Shown here in pieces: positions 33,300 to 45,100 of a stretch of DNA of 64,000 bases (the stretch's first letter is position 1; each line of letters begins with the position of its first letter). The notes beneath the pieces were generated by a model that saw nothing but the letters and a program-made list of their open reading frames with translations, was not told the origin of the DNA and did not search any database. Both the position numbers and the translations under genes were made by a program. The DNA comes from Pomacea canaliculata (Eukaryota > Mollusca > Gastropoda > Architaenioglossa > Ampullariidae), in the NCBI RefSeq assembly GCF_003073045.1, contig NC_037603.1, forward strand, positions 16,002,192-16,066,191, read 5' to 3'.

Positions 33300-36200
33300 C
33301 TAAGGTTTGCCTCGTAGATCGTGCCACCATCGTAGTAGGTTTTCACGCTGACCCCACACCATTCTGTGTCCATATGTTGCATACCATCTGTGTATCAAGA
33401 CAAAAACAGTTTACATTGTAGCAACTAAGTAAGGGTCTAACCCACGATTGCAACATGCAGCAGTCTCAACCCTCAATGTGAACTTAACAGGCAGGTTATG
33501 AAGTCTTTATTGGCAATGGCTAGGTCACTCAACACAAATCTAGACCAACAGCTGAGAATGGAATTAAGAATACAACCTGAGAGAAAATGGAAGTGAAACA
33601 TTAAAACCATAAAACCATGCAACTATTTCTAATGAATAAACCAAGCTCTTATGAAAATGGCAAATACAGGATATACCTTGGGAGAGACTGTTGAAAACAA
33701 ATCTAAATGCCTATATAAAGGGTATTTTACATTTTAAGTCCGTGTTATATGTGTGGAATAAAATCTAAAAGACCTGTGTCATACCTGAGGGCAAAAATTA
33801 CTCACATGCCAAACAAAACTCCTCCTAGATGGGCTGCATGGTCAAAGACTCGCCAGCCAAGCACTAGACCTACTGCATCCAACAGGATTATGGCCTTCAA
33901 AGCCTGCCACACAAGCAAATGCGCCTCATTTTGTAATGTGTTCTTACCATGAAAAACTGCCCAATGCAAATATCTCTAAAAAGTGCCTATTTATACACTT
34001 AAACTTCACAAAAATATGCAATTCAACTGTCTATAACCAATCACATTAAAAAGTGGAATTTTTAGACAACGTTGTACATCTATTAATGCTTAACATCCCT
34101 GTGTATAAATAAGACTAAAATACTTACGGTGCTGGCTGAGAAGGAATGAGGGATAATATCCCCAATGAAAGCGATGCTAAGGCGAGCCTCAGGATGAGTG
34201 ATACAGACTGCCCCCAGAAGGCACATGATGGCACCTGACTGCAAGTCAAACAATTGTCATGACGACAGCAGCAGATGCACATTTCAATCATCTGGCTGTT
34301 CAGTGTGACAATATTTACTGAGGTAACTGTGTCTTTTAATCTAACAAAATCTAATAGGGCAAAATATCAAAACTAATTTGGCTGGAAAAATACACCTAAA
34401 ACACAATACTAATAGCATAATAAAGATCCATTATTAAGAACTATTTGTCTCAGACTTCTAATAGGCCTTGTGGCTGTTTTTTTTTTTTTAACATCTAGAT
34501 TTCCATAACTCAGATGTTTGTTAACTTGGTCTGCATGGATTCAAATCCTCTACTTCTGTTTTCTAACAAAATGCAAACTAAATCCCTAGAATCCAAATAT
34601 AGGTGATGACCTATTGTTTGATATATCATAGACTGATTGTTATACACATATACTGGTGCATGCAAAGGTGCATTAAGTCTGCAACAAAGTGTAACAGAAA
34701 GCAAAAAGGACAATCAAACTTAATGCTCTTATCTGTAAAAGATACAATGAAGCTGATTTGTTAAAAACAAAAAAAAGAGTAAACAAATCCAAAACTTACT
34801 GCCCCTAAAGATGGTGCTATGGAGCCATGGCGAAGGACTTTGTTGGCCAGACTAGCAAAAGAAGATATTGCAGCTGCAGATTTTAAAAGAAAATCAACAA
34901 ATTATTCATTCAGTTATATAAAACTTAGACATTCAGTAATATGAAACTTAGAAAGTTACATCTTCAGTCAAGTGAAATACAAAGTTGAATTTAGTTGTAT
35001 GAAGCACAGTATTGCAGTCTGTACAGGGATTTGGTTTCAATCTAAACGCATTGTTTTTACATCAATGAACTGACTGTGGTACTCAAGCATGACATTCAAA
35101 TGGCTTATGTGCATATGAATGCAAATCATTTTTTGCTGACAAGAAATCTGCGCCACTGATGAGGAACTGTTTCACAGTCTAGAATAATTTCTGTATCAAT
35201 AACCTTTGTTGAAAGCTACACATACATAGTTGAAGTAAAGAATTTCACACACACACACACCTGAGCTGACGTACACAGCCAGCCACTGCTCACGGCCAAA
35301 GAGACTGAGGGAGATGGATGCAAATGACCAGAGGACATACATGTTTGCTGCAATGTGCCAGAAGTTGTAGTGGCTGAATGCAGACAGCACCATAGAGACG
35401 GATGGATTCCCTGAAATGTACAAAAACAAAACCACAAAAATGCACCTTCAAAACATCAACAGAGGTTCTAGGATGTCAAAAAAACTATAAAAAAAGGAGC
35501 CCTCTCAATGGGAAAAAGGATCATTATTTCCCCTGTGTGTACTTTATAATTTTATAATTGTGTGAAATTTTGAGCCGGTTATATGGACAACAATTTGCCA
35601 GTTTAAAAACTACCCTATCTTTAGCATCAGTTCTAGATGACCAGTTTCAAACCAGTGCAAAGAATACCAATTACTTTGAAATGTCGCACCATATGTCAGC
35701 TACAGTATTTTTGCAGGTGCATGATCATGCTGACTCTTAAACTATGCACCCCTCAGTGAAATATTTCAGGAATTCCACAAGGCTGCAGTCTAGAATAATT
35801 TCTGTATCAATAATCTTTGTTGAAAGCTGACTGCCTATAACTTACTGAAAAGACACTTCCAGTAAAAATGAAAACTGTTCTCAGTTCTTTTAAAAGTATG
35901 GAGAGATTAATGTTTTAAAGAAAAAAAAGCAAAAGTTACATTAAAAAAACAAAACTGATATATAAGAATTCCATTCAGACACCTTCTCCTCACACAATCG
36001 CTTGATATGATTGTTGTTAGATCTGAATAGTGTTGTCTACAGCTTGTCCAGCTTGTCATGAGATCAACAAGCGATTAGTCAAAGCAATATCTCACAACTC
36101 TCCTTTGTTGATATTCATTTTAATTTTTGTAAATACAATAATTTCATGTGAGATTTGGAAAGAATGAAGATGATAGTAAGACTATTCTGTCAAATAAATG

Positions 36201-38970
36201 GAAGTGTGACATGCAGAAAAGGAAAACTGTAAAGTACAGAGTATCCCAGTCTTTACCTCGATGCCAGATTACACTCAACAGCTACGTTCATCCCAGTTGC
36301 ATACACACTCTTTAGACTGTCACACCGAGACTACATGACCCTCACCAGGTACGCTAACAAAATATCGCAGGAGAAAAGGCTGTATCTGTGGACTCTTCCA
36401 TGCCAAAAACACTAAAAAGTTGCACGCAATGATGCCTGCCACCATCTTCTGGCCATCAGACAACTTGTTCCACATTGCATTTAACTGTTGACAAAAGAAC
36501 ATAGTGATATCACTCAGCCAAGCAGTTTCATGGACCTTATTCAAACAAGCACCATCCTGAGACCAAAAATTTTCCCTCAAAGCTTTGAAAGTTTTATCAC
36601 TTTTAAATAAAAGAGACTACCATTTGGCTGCCCGCTTCATATCTGGCAGAGCACGAACAGAACAGTACACAGCCATTCCTCCTCATAATCATGAGGCCTT
36701 GGGAGCATAATTTTGGAAAGCCGGAAGAGCTGCGTGTGAACAAGGTTTAATAAGAATAAAAATTTTGTTTTCTTCTCTCACACACTCATGCCTCAGTTTA
36801 TTCTTTATATATATACATACAGAAGTACACTGATTTTTCAAAACTTCTAATACATACATGTGCACGAAAATCCATTTCTTTTTGGAAATGTGGCTCAAAT
36901 ATCTGTGAAATCTGCCGCTCTAATCCTTTAATTACAGTCTGTGCCCGAGCACGCAGGGACTCATACTGCCAAATCATGGCTCCTCCAAAACTTGTCCCAA
37001 ATGTCTGGAACAAAAATGCAACAGAAGTCATCATATTAAGTACTATGAAGTCATAACAGGCTTTGCCATTATTTTAGTATTTGTTTCAAATCACTTCTTA
37101 GCATTTTACACTACAATTTTTAACTTTTTCAAACCCACTTTATCCAAAAGTTCTTACTTTTTTCAGACATTGATAACAAAGCTAGACTCACCTAATGAAC
37201 GGTTGCTTATCTTAGAAAGAGTTTAAACACTCTTTTACATTCTCATTATAAATTATTCTGTATTATTACTATTTAGTACCATGGACTATAATTATGGGTT
37301 AATATTAGCAACACAAAAACTCTGAGGTTTTACTTATACTTCATAACAATACAAATTGTTAAATGACAAAATGCAATTAACAACTTACTATTACTGTGAA
37401 GAGTAGAGGCCTTAGTAAGCTGTGCTCTCTGTCTTTTGCAAACCCTTGAATAACTTCAAATCTATCTTCCTTTCGTTGAGATCGAAACCCACGAGTAAGC
37501 CATCTTCCTACACCAGGTATTCGACTAAGCAGAGCTCTTGGTGAAAAAGCTGTGAATGCTAGTTTTGTGACAGTTCTGTGAGGGCAGTTTACAGTGATGC
37601 CACAGTACAGTCTGACTGCAGGCTGAAGCTTGCTGAATAGTGGTACTGTGACTGGTGAATGGAAACCTGTTGTGTGCCTGAATGCTGAGCTGCACAATCA
37701 AAGCATAATGATTCAATAACATGACTCCAAGTAAAACTTATCACTATCAATACACTTTAGAAGGACAGTATCTACTGTATAGCTAGAAATTAGTGAACAG
37801 CCTTCTGAGGTTGTCTCTGCTCCCACAGAAGGAGTCGAAGGCATAGAAATTTAAACCAAGACAACACGCCTTTAGCTATGTGATACATCTACATTTTCCA
37901 TACTTTTGTCTGTGCAATGACCCTATATTGAATGGACTGATGGCAGATGAATTTTCCCTGTTAACTTCTGAATAAGGCTTCTAGTTTCACCATCAACATG
38001 TACCAGGAAGAGCAGACAATGCAAGTTCTGGTACTGACAGAGGTACAAAAGATCAAGCTTTAAAGTCTGTCATAATTTTTGGTTTATCAGGTGTAAGTGG
38101 ACTTTGATGACTTAAGCCAAAACTTAATTAAAAACATTCTAGCAGCTCTTAATGACAAATATAATTTCTGAGATATGAATTGTTAAAGGCCAAACTTTCA
38201 CAATCTGGTCAGAAAGAATAGTTCTTCCAGGAGGGAGGAAGGTGGCCAGAGAGAAGTAATTAGTAAATCACGACCGCTAGAAAAACTGGCATCGCATGTG
38301 CTCCTCACCTCCTTCCTGCAGGCTTAAATATTCTTTCTTGCCCAACTGTAAAAGTTTAACCTTCAAGTGATTTTGTTTTTTGCATGAACATCAAATAATG
38401 TGTAAAAATCCGTGGTTAACCAAAACATTATTAAACACTGCTTGACTGTAATCTTATGAAGCTATCCTTGTCTACGGGGTTTGTCGTTAACCAAAACATC
38501 GTTATACGGGACACGATTAAAAAGTAACTAAGCAGCAAACTGATGGCAAGTACACTGTTGACAATAGCGGCAGACCGTCTATGGTCCTACTTCGGTCTAT
38601 GAAAATAATGCGACACTACTGTTGTCATTACACAGTTAACGCCGTGGGCAAATTATATTCGTCCTAACTACTAAATACTTTTTGTAATTTACAATAAAGT
38701 TTTCATTAAAAGACAACGCGTTTTGTCACCTCTGCACAATTTCTGCTATATACGATACTACAGAAATACTACAATGTTGTTAACTGAAAACTAGACTGTA
38801 CCAAGGATTGAAATCTTTCTGTCAGTAAGATCACAACACTTTCAATACCTTGATAAAGAGAGAAAATTAAATTGAGATTGATACTAGAAGTATGAAAATG
38901 TGTAAGCTAACCTTGAAATGGTTTTATAAATATGCTTGCAGCATGAACGTATGCAGACGTAGGCTGCCAT
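33300..38970 (-). CDS. PARL: PARL, mitochondrial inner-membrane rhomboid protease
   Basis: Nine exons, in transcript order 38912-38970, 37389-37689, 36858-37004, 36346-36484, 35261-35410, 34800-34873, 34128-34238, 33806-33903 and 33300-33387, join in phase to 388 aa (human PARL is 379). The basic, Ser/Cys-rich N-terminus suits a mitochondrial presequence. Landmarks are P-L-L-F-T-V and W-Q-Y-E-S-L before the first membrane helix, H-I-A-A-N-M-Y-V-L-W-S-F in the rhomboid core, the nucleophile motif G-A-S-G-A with Ser291 at the junction of exons 6 and 7, and F-D-H-A-A-H-L-G-G with the catalytic His at about 352. PARL cleaves mitochondrial membrane proteins such as PINK1 and PGAM5 in the inner membrane (family knowledge). 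The C-terminus G-I-W-Y-A-T-Y-G-H matches the human protein. COG3 starts 208 bp away on the other strand. Confidence 0.96.
33904..34127 (-). other. PARL introns, representative: nothing found
   Basis: PARL introns (for example 33388-33805, 34239-34799, 34874-35260, 35411-36345, 36485-36857, 37005-37388 and 37690-38911) are AT-rich and hold no recognisable coding or structural RNA features apart from the repeats listed separately. Confidence 0.5.
35175..35829. repeat. Pair of 44-bp direct repeats flanking PARL exon 5
   Basis: A unit starting CAGTCTAGAATAATTTCTG and ending TTTGTTGAAAGCT occurs at 35175-35217 and 35787-35829 with one mismatch. The two copies enclose exon 5 (35261-35410), so unequal exchange between them would delete that exon. 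Confidence 0.85.
38400..38830. repeat. Decayed repeat in PARL intron 1
   Basis: GTTAACCAAAACATNRTTA occurs at about 38414 and about 38490, and a related GTTGTTAACTGAAAACTAG lies near 38777. This may be a worn mariner/pogo-type element, but clear termini and target duplication were not found. Confidence 0.3.
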
Positions 38971-39178
38971 AGTGGATGTGTTAATGAAAATTACAAAATG
39001 CAATATTAACGTTTCACACTTTAGCAATATAAAGTAATAAAATGAACTAGAAGATAATTTTTACGAGTAATATATGTTATTATGATAACTGTTAATTTTA
39101 CTATGTGTAAGTGTATATTTAATTTATTGTTTGTTAGTTTGTTTACTAAATTCTACTTTTTTGAATGCCTCAACTAGT
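38971..39178. promoter_or_regulatory. Shared PARL/COG3 bidirectional promoter region
   Basis: Only 208 bp separate the PARL start codon (38970, minus) from the COG3 start codon (39179, plus), and this must hold both 5' UTRs and both promoters. The stretch is AT-rich with no CpG cluster and no clear TATA box for either gene. Confidence 0.65.
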
Positions 39179-42100
39179 ATGGCTGATACGTTGCACAGCC
39201 GACCAGTGAATCAGCGGATAATCCGCGATAGGTTGTCACTATGGGAAGCGAAAACAAACCCGACAGCACCTCTCACATCCAAACAGAAAGATGCGTTGAT
39301 GGAACTTACTGCCATCGCAGCAGAAAGGCCATTACCTCCTGAGGTAGGATGGGTAATGTCTCTCCCGAACCCCCTCCCCTACTGTCCTTAAAGCCTGAGA
39401 TGAGAAAGAGACGTTCTCAGTAAGCTAAAGATTACTTGAGATGACAGTATTTATTCTGGTCTGACAGACTGAAAACATTTAATCGTCAAACGCATACCGA
39501 AAGTTCTTTAATTCTTTGCAGTTTAGAGTTGAGGTATTTGAAATTGTTAAGTTTAGGAGAGATGTTGACGCGTTCAGGAAGAAGACGATTCCAAAGAAGT
39601 GTAACCCTCGTTAGAGAAAGTATTTTTTCCAGTTGTGGTTCTTCTGAAAATAATACTGTATTACCATATATTTGTACGTTTCGTAAATCTTTAAAGAATT
39701 TATGAGTATTGATGTCATCAATTCGATTAAATTTATGTTTCGATAACATCTTTTTCGTGTACGAAAGAATACATTTAATACAATATTTATATCGATTTTT
39801 CATCTCGGGCTTCTAAAACACTAGTAAAGCAGTGATAATTTGTCTAATTTAGTTAGTTTTCCCTGACTGTTTCTGACGCCTCTGTTGCTATTAATGTATT
39901 CATGAATCCAAGTTTCAGTATCGCTTGTAGTTGTTTTGTCTCATTTCTCCTTTTTTAGCTATCACTTTTAAATTGTCCCAAATAGTTGCCTGAGGATGAT
40001 ATTCCTCTCCTGCCACTGCGAGAAACATCAAGTTCCAATGCTTCAGAACAAGGAGATTTTCTGGGTGATTTCATCCAGCAATCTTTACCAGGAGGACAAA
40101 AGATAGAAAATGCTCAACAGGTATATAGACCACACAGATCATGACATTTAATGCCTACCAATAGACCATCAGTTAATATCTTACTGCAACTAATATTTTA
40201 TAGTAATAAAAATTGTATTGATGACGAACATTCTTTTGTGTTCCGATGACAACAAAAGAACTGACATTTATAATTAAACATTTAAACAAGAGCAAGCTAG
40301 TCTTACAGTGGTAAATGTGACAGAACATGGATAAGTAATTTTTAGTATAAGAGAAATCCATGGATATTAGAAAGCTAACAGTAACATGGTAATAAAAAAA
40401 AGAGAAATAAGACAGCAACAAGTGATAGAAGCTCAAGACAAGACATTGATGAGGCCAGGGATAGGTGGGGAAAGCAAAGGATAAGACAGTTGCACTGATT
40501 TCCAAGATAATGCCTCATACTGACATGGCTGCAACATATTCTTGCTTTGAAACCTTTTAGATAAAAAACAAAGATATAATACTCATAGTGACAAAGCTAT
40601 TTGTTAAGAGTCTGTCGTTTGAATGATACATAATTTGCATTACACTGCTCTGCAGTTCTTTACTTAGCTGCTTTTGTGCTGCAGTTTTTTTCATGGTTTT
40701 CACACCTGGATGATGCTTTAGAGCATGAAGAGGAAGAGCTGTATAGGTGAGTTTATATTCCTGCATTTTTAATCAGTCACCAAACATGTTTGTTTGTTGA
40801 TTCTTCTCTTTCACCCTTTTTTTCATCATCCGGAGATAGATTGTACAGATTTGTTCAAATTTCAAGTAAAGGAAGTTTACTTCATTAAGTTTTTTTTAAA
40901 TTTTGCTTTTTTTAAATTTGTGCACATAGAATTGTTTTTTTTTATTTGTCTGTAAACTAAATCAGTATGAAGTTTTACACATGATGTTGCCTTGACAGGC
41001 CTTACCTGGAGTCACTTTGCATGTACCAGACACAGTGTGACACAGTATTACAAGAAGTGACACAGTGTGTTGACTTTCTACGACAGCTGCATCAGCAGTA
41101 CATCAATGTCTCCACAAAAACCAACGCATTACATGATGAATGCGAACACCTTCTGGCTGAACAGGTTGATTTCTCTTCCTTTTCATATTGCAGTTTATCA
41201 TTTGGGAAGGTTTTAACCAAAACCATTGTTGCTGTCCTTGGTAACTTCTCTTTGTGGGTGTGGGTTTTATCATAGGTTAGCATATGATGTTTTTTATTTA
41301 ATCAGGCCTGTGGAAATAGGGAAAAAGCTGTTGTAACTGCATTTTGTGTATATTCAGACACAGTTAATGAACACTGCAGAGAGCATCAGCAACAAGTTGT
41401 CTTACTTCAATGAGTTGGACACCATTACCACAGTAAGTGTATTTGAGAATGGAGAGTATAGGTGTATATGAGAATGCAGAATATGGGTGTATATGCACGC
41501 TCGACTGTGTCCTCATTTCTGGGCAGAGTGCATGCACATATAATACATATGTGACCATCCAGGATGAAATGCTTGCATTCCTGTCTGTGCAGTTGAATGA
41601 CTGGAGCAATCTCTTTCAGGAAGAGTATATGTGAGTAGGGGTGCAGATACAAGTCACTTCCCCTAATCCCTTGCTGCAGGTTCCTGTGCTTAAGCAAGTG
41701 TTTCTTATTTTCTCTTCATTTTCAGAAATTATCACGCCAGACTCTTTCAGTGACAGATGAGTCATTTGTACCCATGCTTTCACGGATTGATGAGTGCATT
41801 CATTATATGCAGTCTAATGTAAGTAAACACGTATCATAAATTGATAGATTGTTCAAAAGCATGCACATGTGTGTGTAGATTCATGAATGTGGACATCATT
41901 GATTTGTTCCTGTTTTCAGCCACATTTTAAGGAGTCCGAAACCTACCTCTTGCAGTTTCGTCAGTGTTTGTCTCGTGCACTAGGTCACATACGAACCTAT
42001 GTCACTAATATTCTCACAGCAGCCACACAGGCAGTTACTCCACAGAAGGTAAGCATCACTCTGAACTTATTTATGCGATGTAATTATTACAGGAGTAAAG

Positions 42101-45100
42101 AATTTTGAAATGTAAACTGTTTTTGACAGTTTTGTGTTAAAATAAAAGAAATACACTTTCTGACTATATTTTTACGATGTCTTATGCTTGTTCTTTGCTA
42201 CACATTTCCTCAGCAGCATTATGTTTATGCATATGTATGGTCTGTAGATTTGCTCTGAGCTGTCCTGATCAGAGAAAGGGTTAAGATAATTTGGTTATGT
42301 GACAGTTGTATATGCAGGTAGGCAATAGCAGTGGTAAAGTCTTGCTTGATACAAATGTTCATTTCTAAAAGTGTGGCTCTATATTCAAACAGGCTGTTAC
42401 TTTTGTTTGTACAGGATGCACCCAACATGGCCGACAATGCATTTACGCTGTTCTACGGCAAATTCCGTGCTAATGCACCAAGAGTCAAACCACTCACAGA
42501 GCAAGTTGAAAGTCGCTTGGACAAAGGACCAGAGTGCGTGTAGTCTAATCTTGTTTTTACATCTAATTCACTCTCTTTTTATTTTTTAAAATATAATCCA
42601 ATCTTTAATAACTCCCAGATTTAAACCATTCATATTGCCATGACAACCACCTGGCGGAAGATTGCATGTTCTTGCATGTCTTTCTTCTTATTCAAAATGT
42701 TGGCCTCTTTCCATTAAAGAACCAACCAGAATGCCACTAGCCAAGACATCAAAAGTGCAAATGGGACTGGATAGGGCACACGCAAACCAGCTGACACTAT
42801 TGCCAGGCAGGCACTTGACTGGAATCCTCAGGGGAAGAGGAGAGGAGACCAAAGCAGACTTGAAAAAGAACAGTAGAGAGCGAGGCAAAGGACGTGGGAA
42901 TCACATGGGCGCAAACTAAGGGGTGTGGGGGGTGCCCAAAACCAGGTCCGCTGGCAAGGTGTTGCTGCAGCTCTATGCTCTTTGAGGAGTAACAAGGACT
43001 AAACTAAACCTCTTTCCATTAGTGTGGTTAGATTGCAATTTGATTTGCTTGTTTCACTCATTCAGTCAGTTTAACTTACCTTTGAGGACATTTAATTGAT
43101 ACTTTAAAGATAGTGACAGGCATGTCCAATAGTTGAGAAAAGTAATCTTGTGTAATATTAAAAGGGGCATGTGTCTATGATAGTGAATTCTTCAGGTGAA
43201 CTCTTCCTGATGTACAGGTATCACCAGGTTCTAGAAGACCTGCATAACTGTTACTTTGCACAGCGTGAAATCCTGTTAACCCCCAGCATCTCCACAACAA
43301 TTAATGATCTTGCCAGCAAACATTCCCGTGACCACTGTGCACTGGTAAGACACCTATATTATTCACTCACAAGCTGCTTGAGATTATTGTTCTCTTTTAT
43401 CCTATTCAAGAGTTTTGTATCTTAAAAAAATGAAAGAGTAAACTAAAAATATCCTTCCTGAGAATAATTTTAACACAAAATAACTTGTTTTACGTTAAAT
43501 TTTTGTTTTAAATTATATCCAGTTTAAAAAAATGTTCATAACACACCCCTGCAGTAAAATGGTAGTTCATAGCATTCTTCTTAACATTGGGTGTTATAGC
43601 TTGTATAAGACCCGGGTTAAATGATTACTTACATCGTGTGTGTTTATAGGTTCGAAGTGGATGTGCATTCATGGTTCATGTATGTGAAGATGAATATCAG
43701 CTATTCCTGAACTTCTTCTCCAGACCTACTCCTGGCCTTGAGTGAGTCTCAGACAAATCTTGAATACACAGCATGGTGGGATAGAAGTTACTACACATCC
43801 AAACTGTAAAAAAAAATAAGTAAAAAATAACACCTGCACTGTACACACCCCAAAATCAGGTGAACTGACAGGTCCATGATGATCATGTTTAAGTTTTATA
43901 AAATTATGTAAACCAGATTTTCAAGAACCGACAAATCCATTGACCCACTTGCTCTAAACAATTGCACATTCTTTCAACAATAAAATAAGCTATTGTACTG
44001 GGTTGCCTGGATATTGTGTACTAGTTGACCAGGTCAAAGACTTTCACAGGATGCAACATTAACAAACCCTTACCAATCTCTAAACAATCTGAGTTATCAA
44101 GCCTACTGAAACAATGGTTATCACTCAAATGGTAGATGGTCACAGCCAGGAAAGGGGACTGCAACAATGTTGAATTCAAACAGCACAAATGGTAATAAAT
44201 AAATTGAATACCTCTTTTTAGAGACCAAGCACACATTAGAAATATCCACACTGAAACTTGTATGCAGCATTATTTAGATAAAACTTGAGACCGATAACAC
44301 ATTAACAGACATCCAGATTGAAACTTGTATGCAATATATACTGCATTATTTAGATAGAGACCAAGGACACATAACAAATATAAAAAGATCTTCATAAGTT
44401 CAGTATGCTTGTGCTGACCTATGAGTTATCAGTCTGTGAATACTTGTTTTCTTTCTCTGGATGCCCCTGTTCTTTTGGGATGCCACTAGTGGGATGTTGG
44501 AGCGCTTATGCAATCATCTGTACGATGTTTTCCGACCATTCATCATTCACATCCAGCATCTGGAGACTCTAGCAGAACTGTGCAGCATCCTGAAGGTGGA
44601 GATGATGGAGGAGCATGTCCGACAAAATCGTTAGTAAACATGCACCAATTTCATATTAGCAAACAATAGATGCTTTAAGATAGCGATTGGTGCCTTCATT
44701 CAAGCTCTCATATTTACAGAGTGTATAAATCGTGTCATAATAATTGTTTAGGTTAGTGAATGTAACTTACCATATATGAAATGGCAATAAGAATAAGCTA
44801 GAAATTAATAATCAGTGTTAAAATCTCAATTTTCTGGCACATTGTGTGACTACAGCCCAGGAGCTAAAGGCATTTGCAACCATCTGCCAGCAGATGTTGA
44901 TGGATGTTCAGGAACGGCTGGTGTACAGGACATATATCTTTATCCGGTCCGATATTCTGCAGTACAATGCTGCACCAGGTGACCTGGCTTACCCAGAGAA
45001 GTTGGAGATGATGGAGGTGTGTCTTTGTCTGTCATTAGCACTTGTTAACTAATCTAAGCCAGTCAGTCACAAACGCATCATTGGAAGTCATTAACTCTTG

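Noticed and set aside
34540..34570. GATTCAAATCC as a tRNA T-arm
   Set aside because: No acceptor stem, D-arm or anticodon arm can be folded around it.
37525..37722. Start of PARL placed at the local ATG within 37697-37722
   Set aside because: A CAG acceptor at 37690 joins in phase to the short exon 38912-38970, which gives a presequence-like start beside the COG3 promoter.
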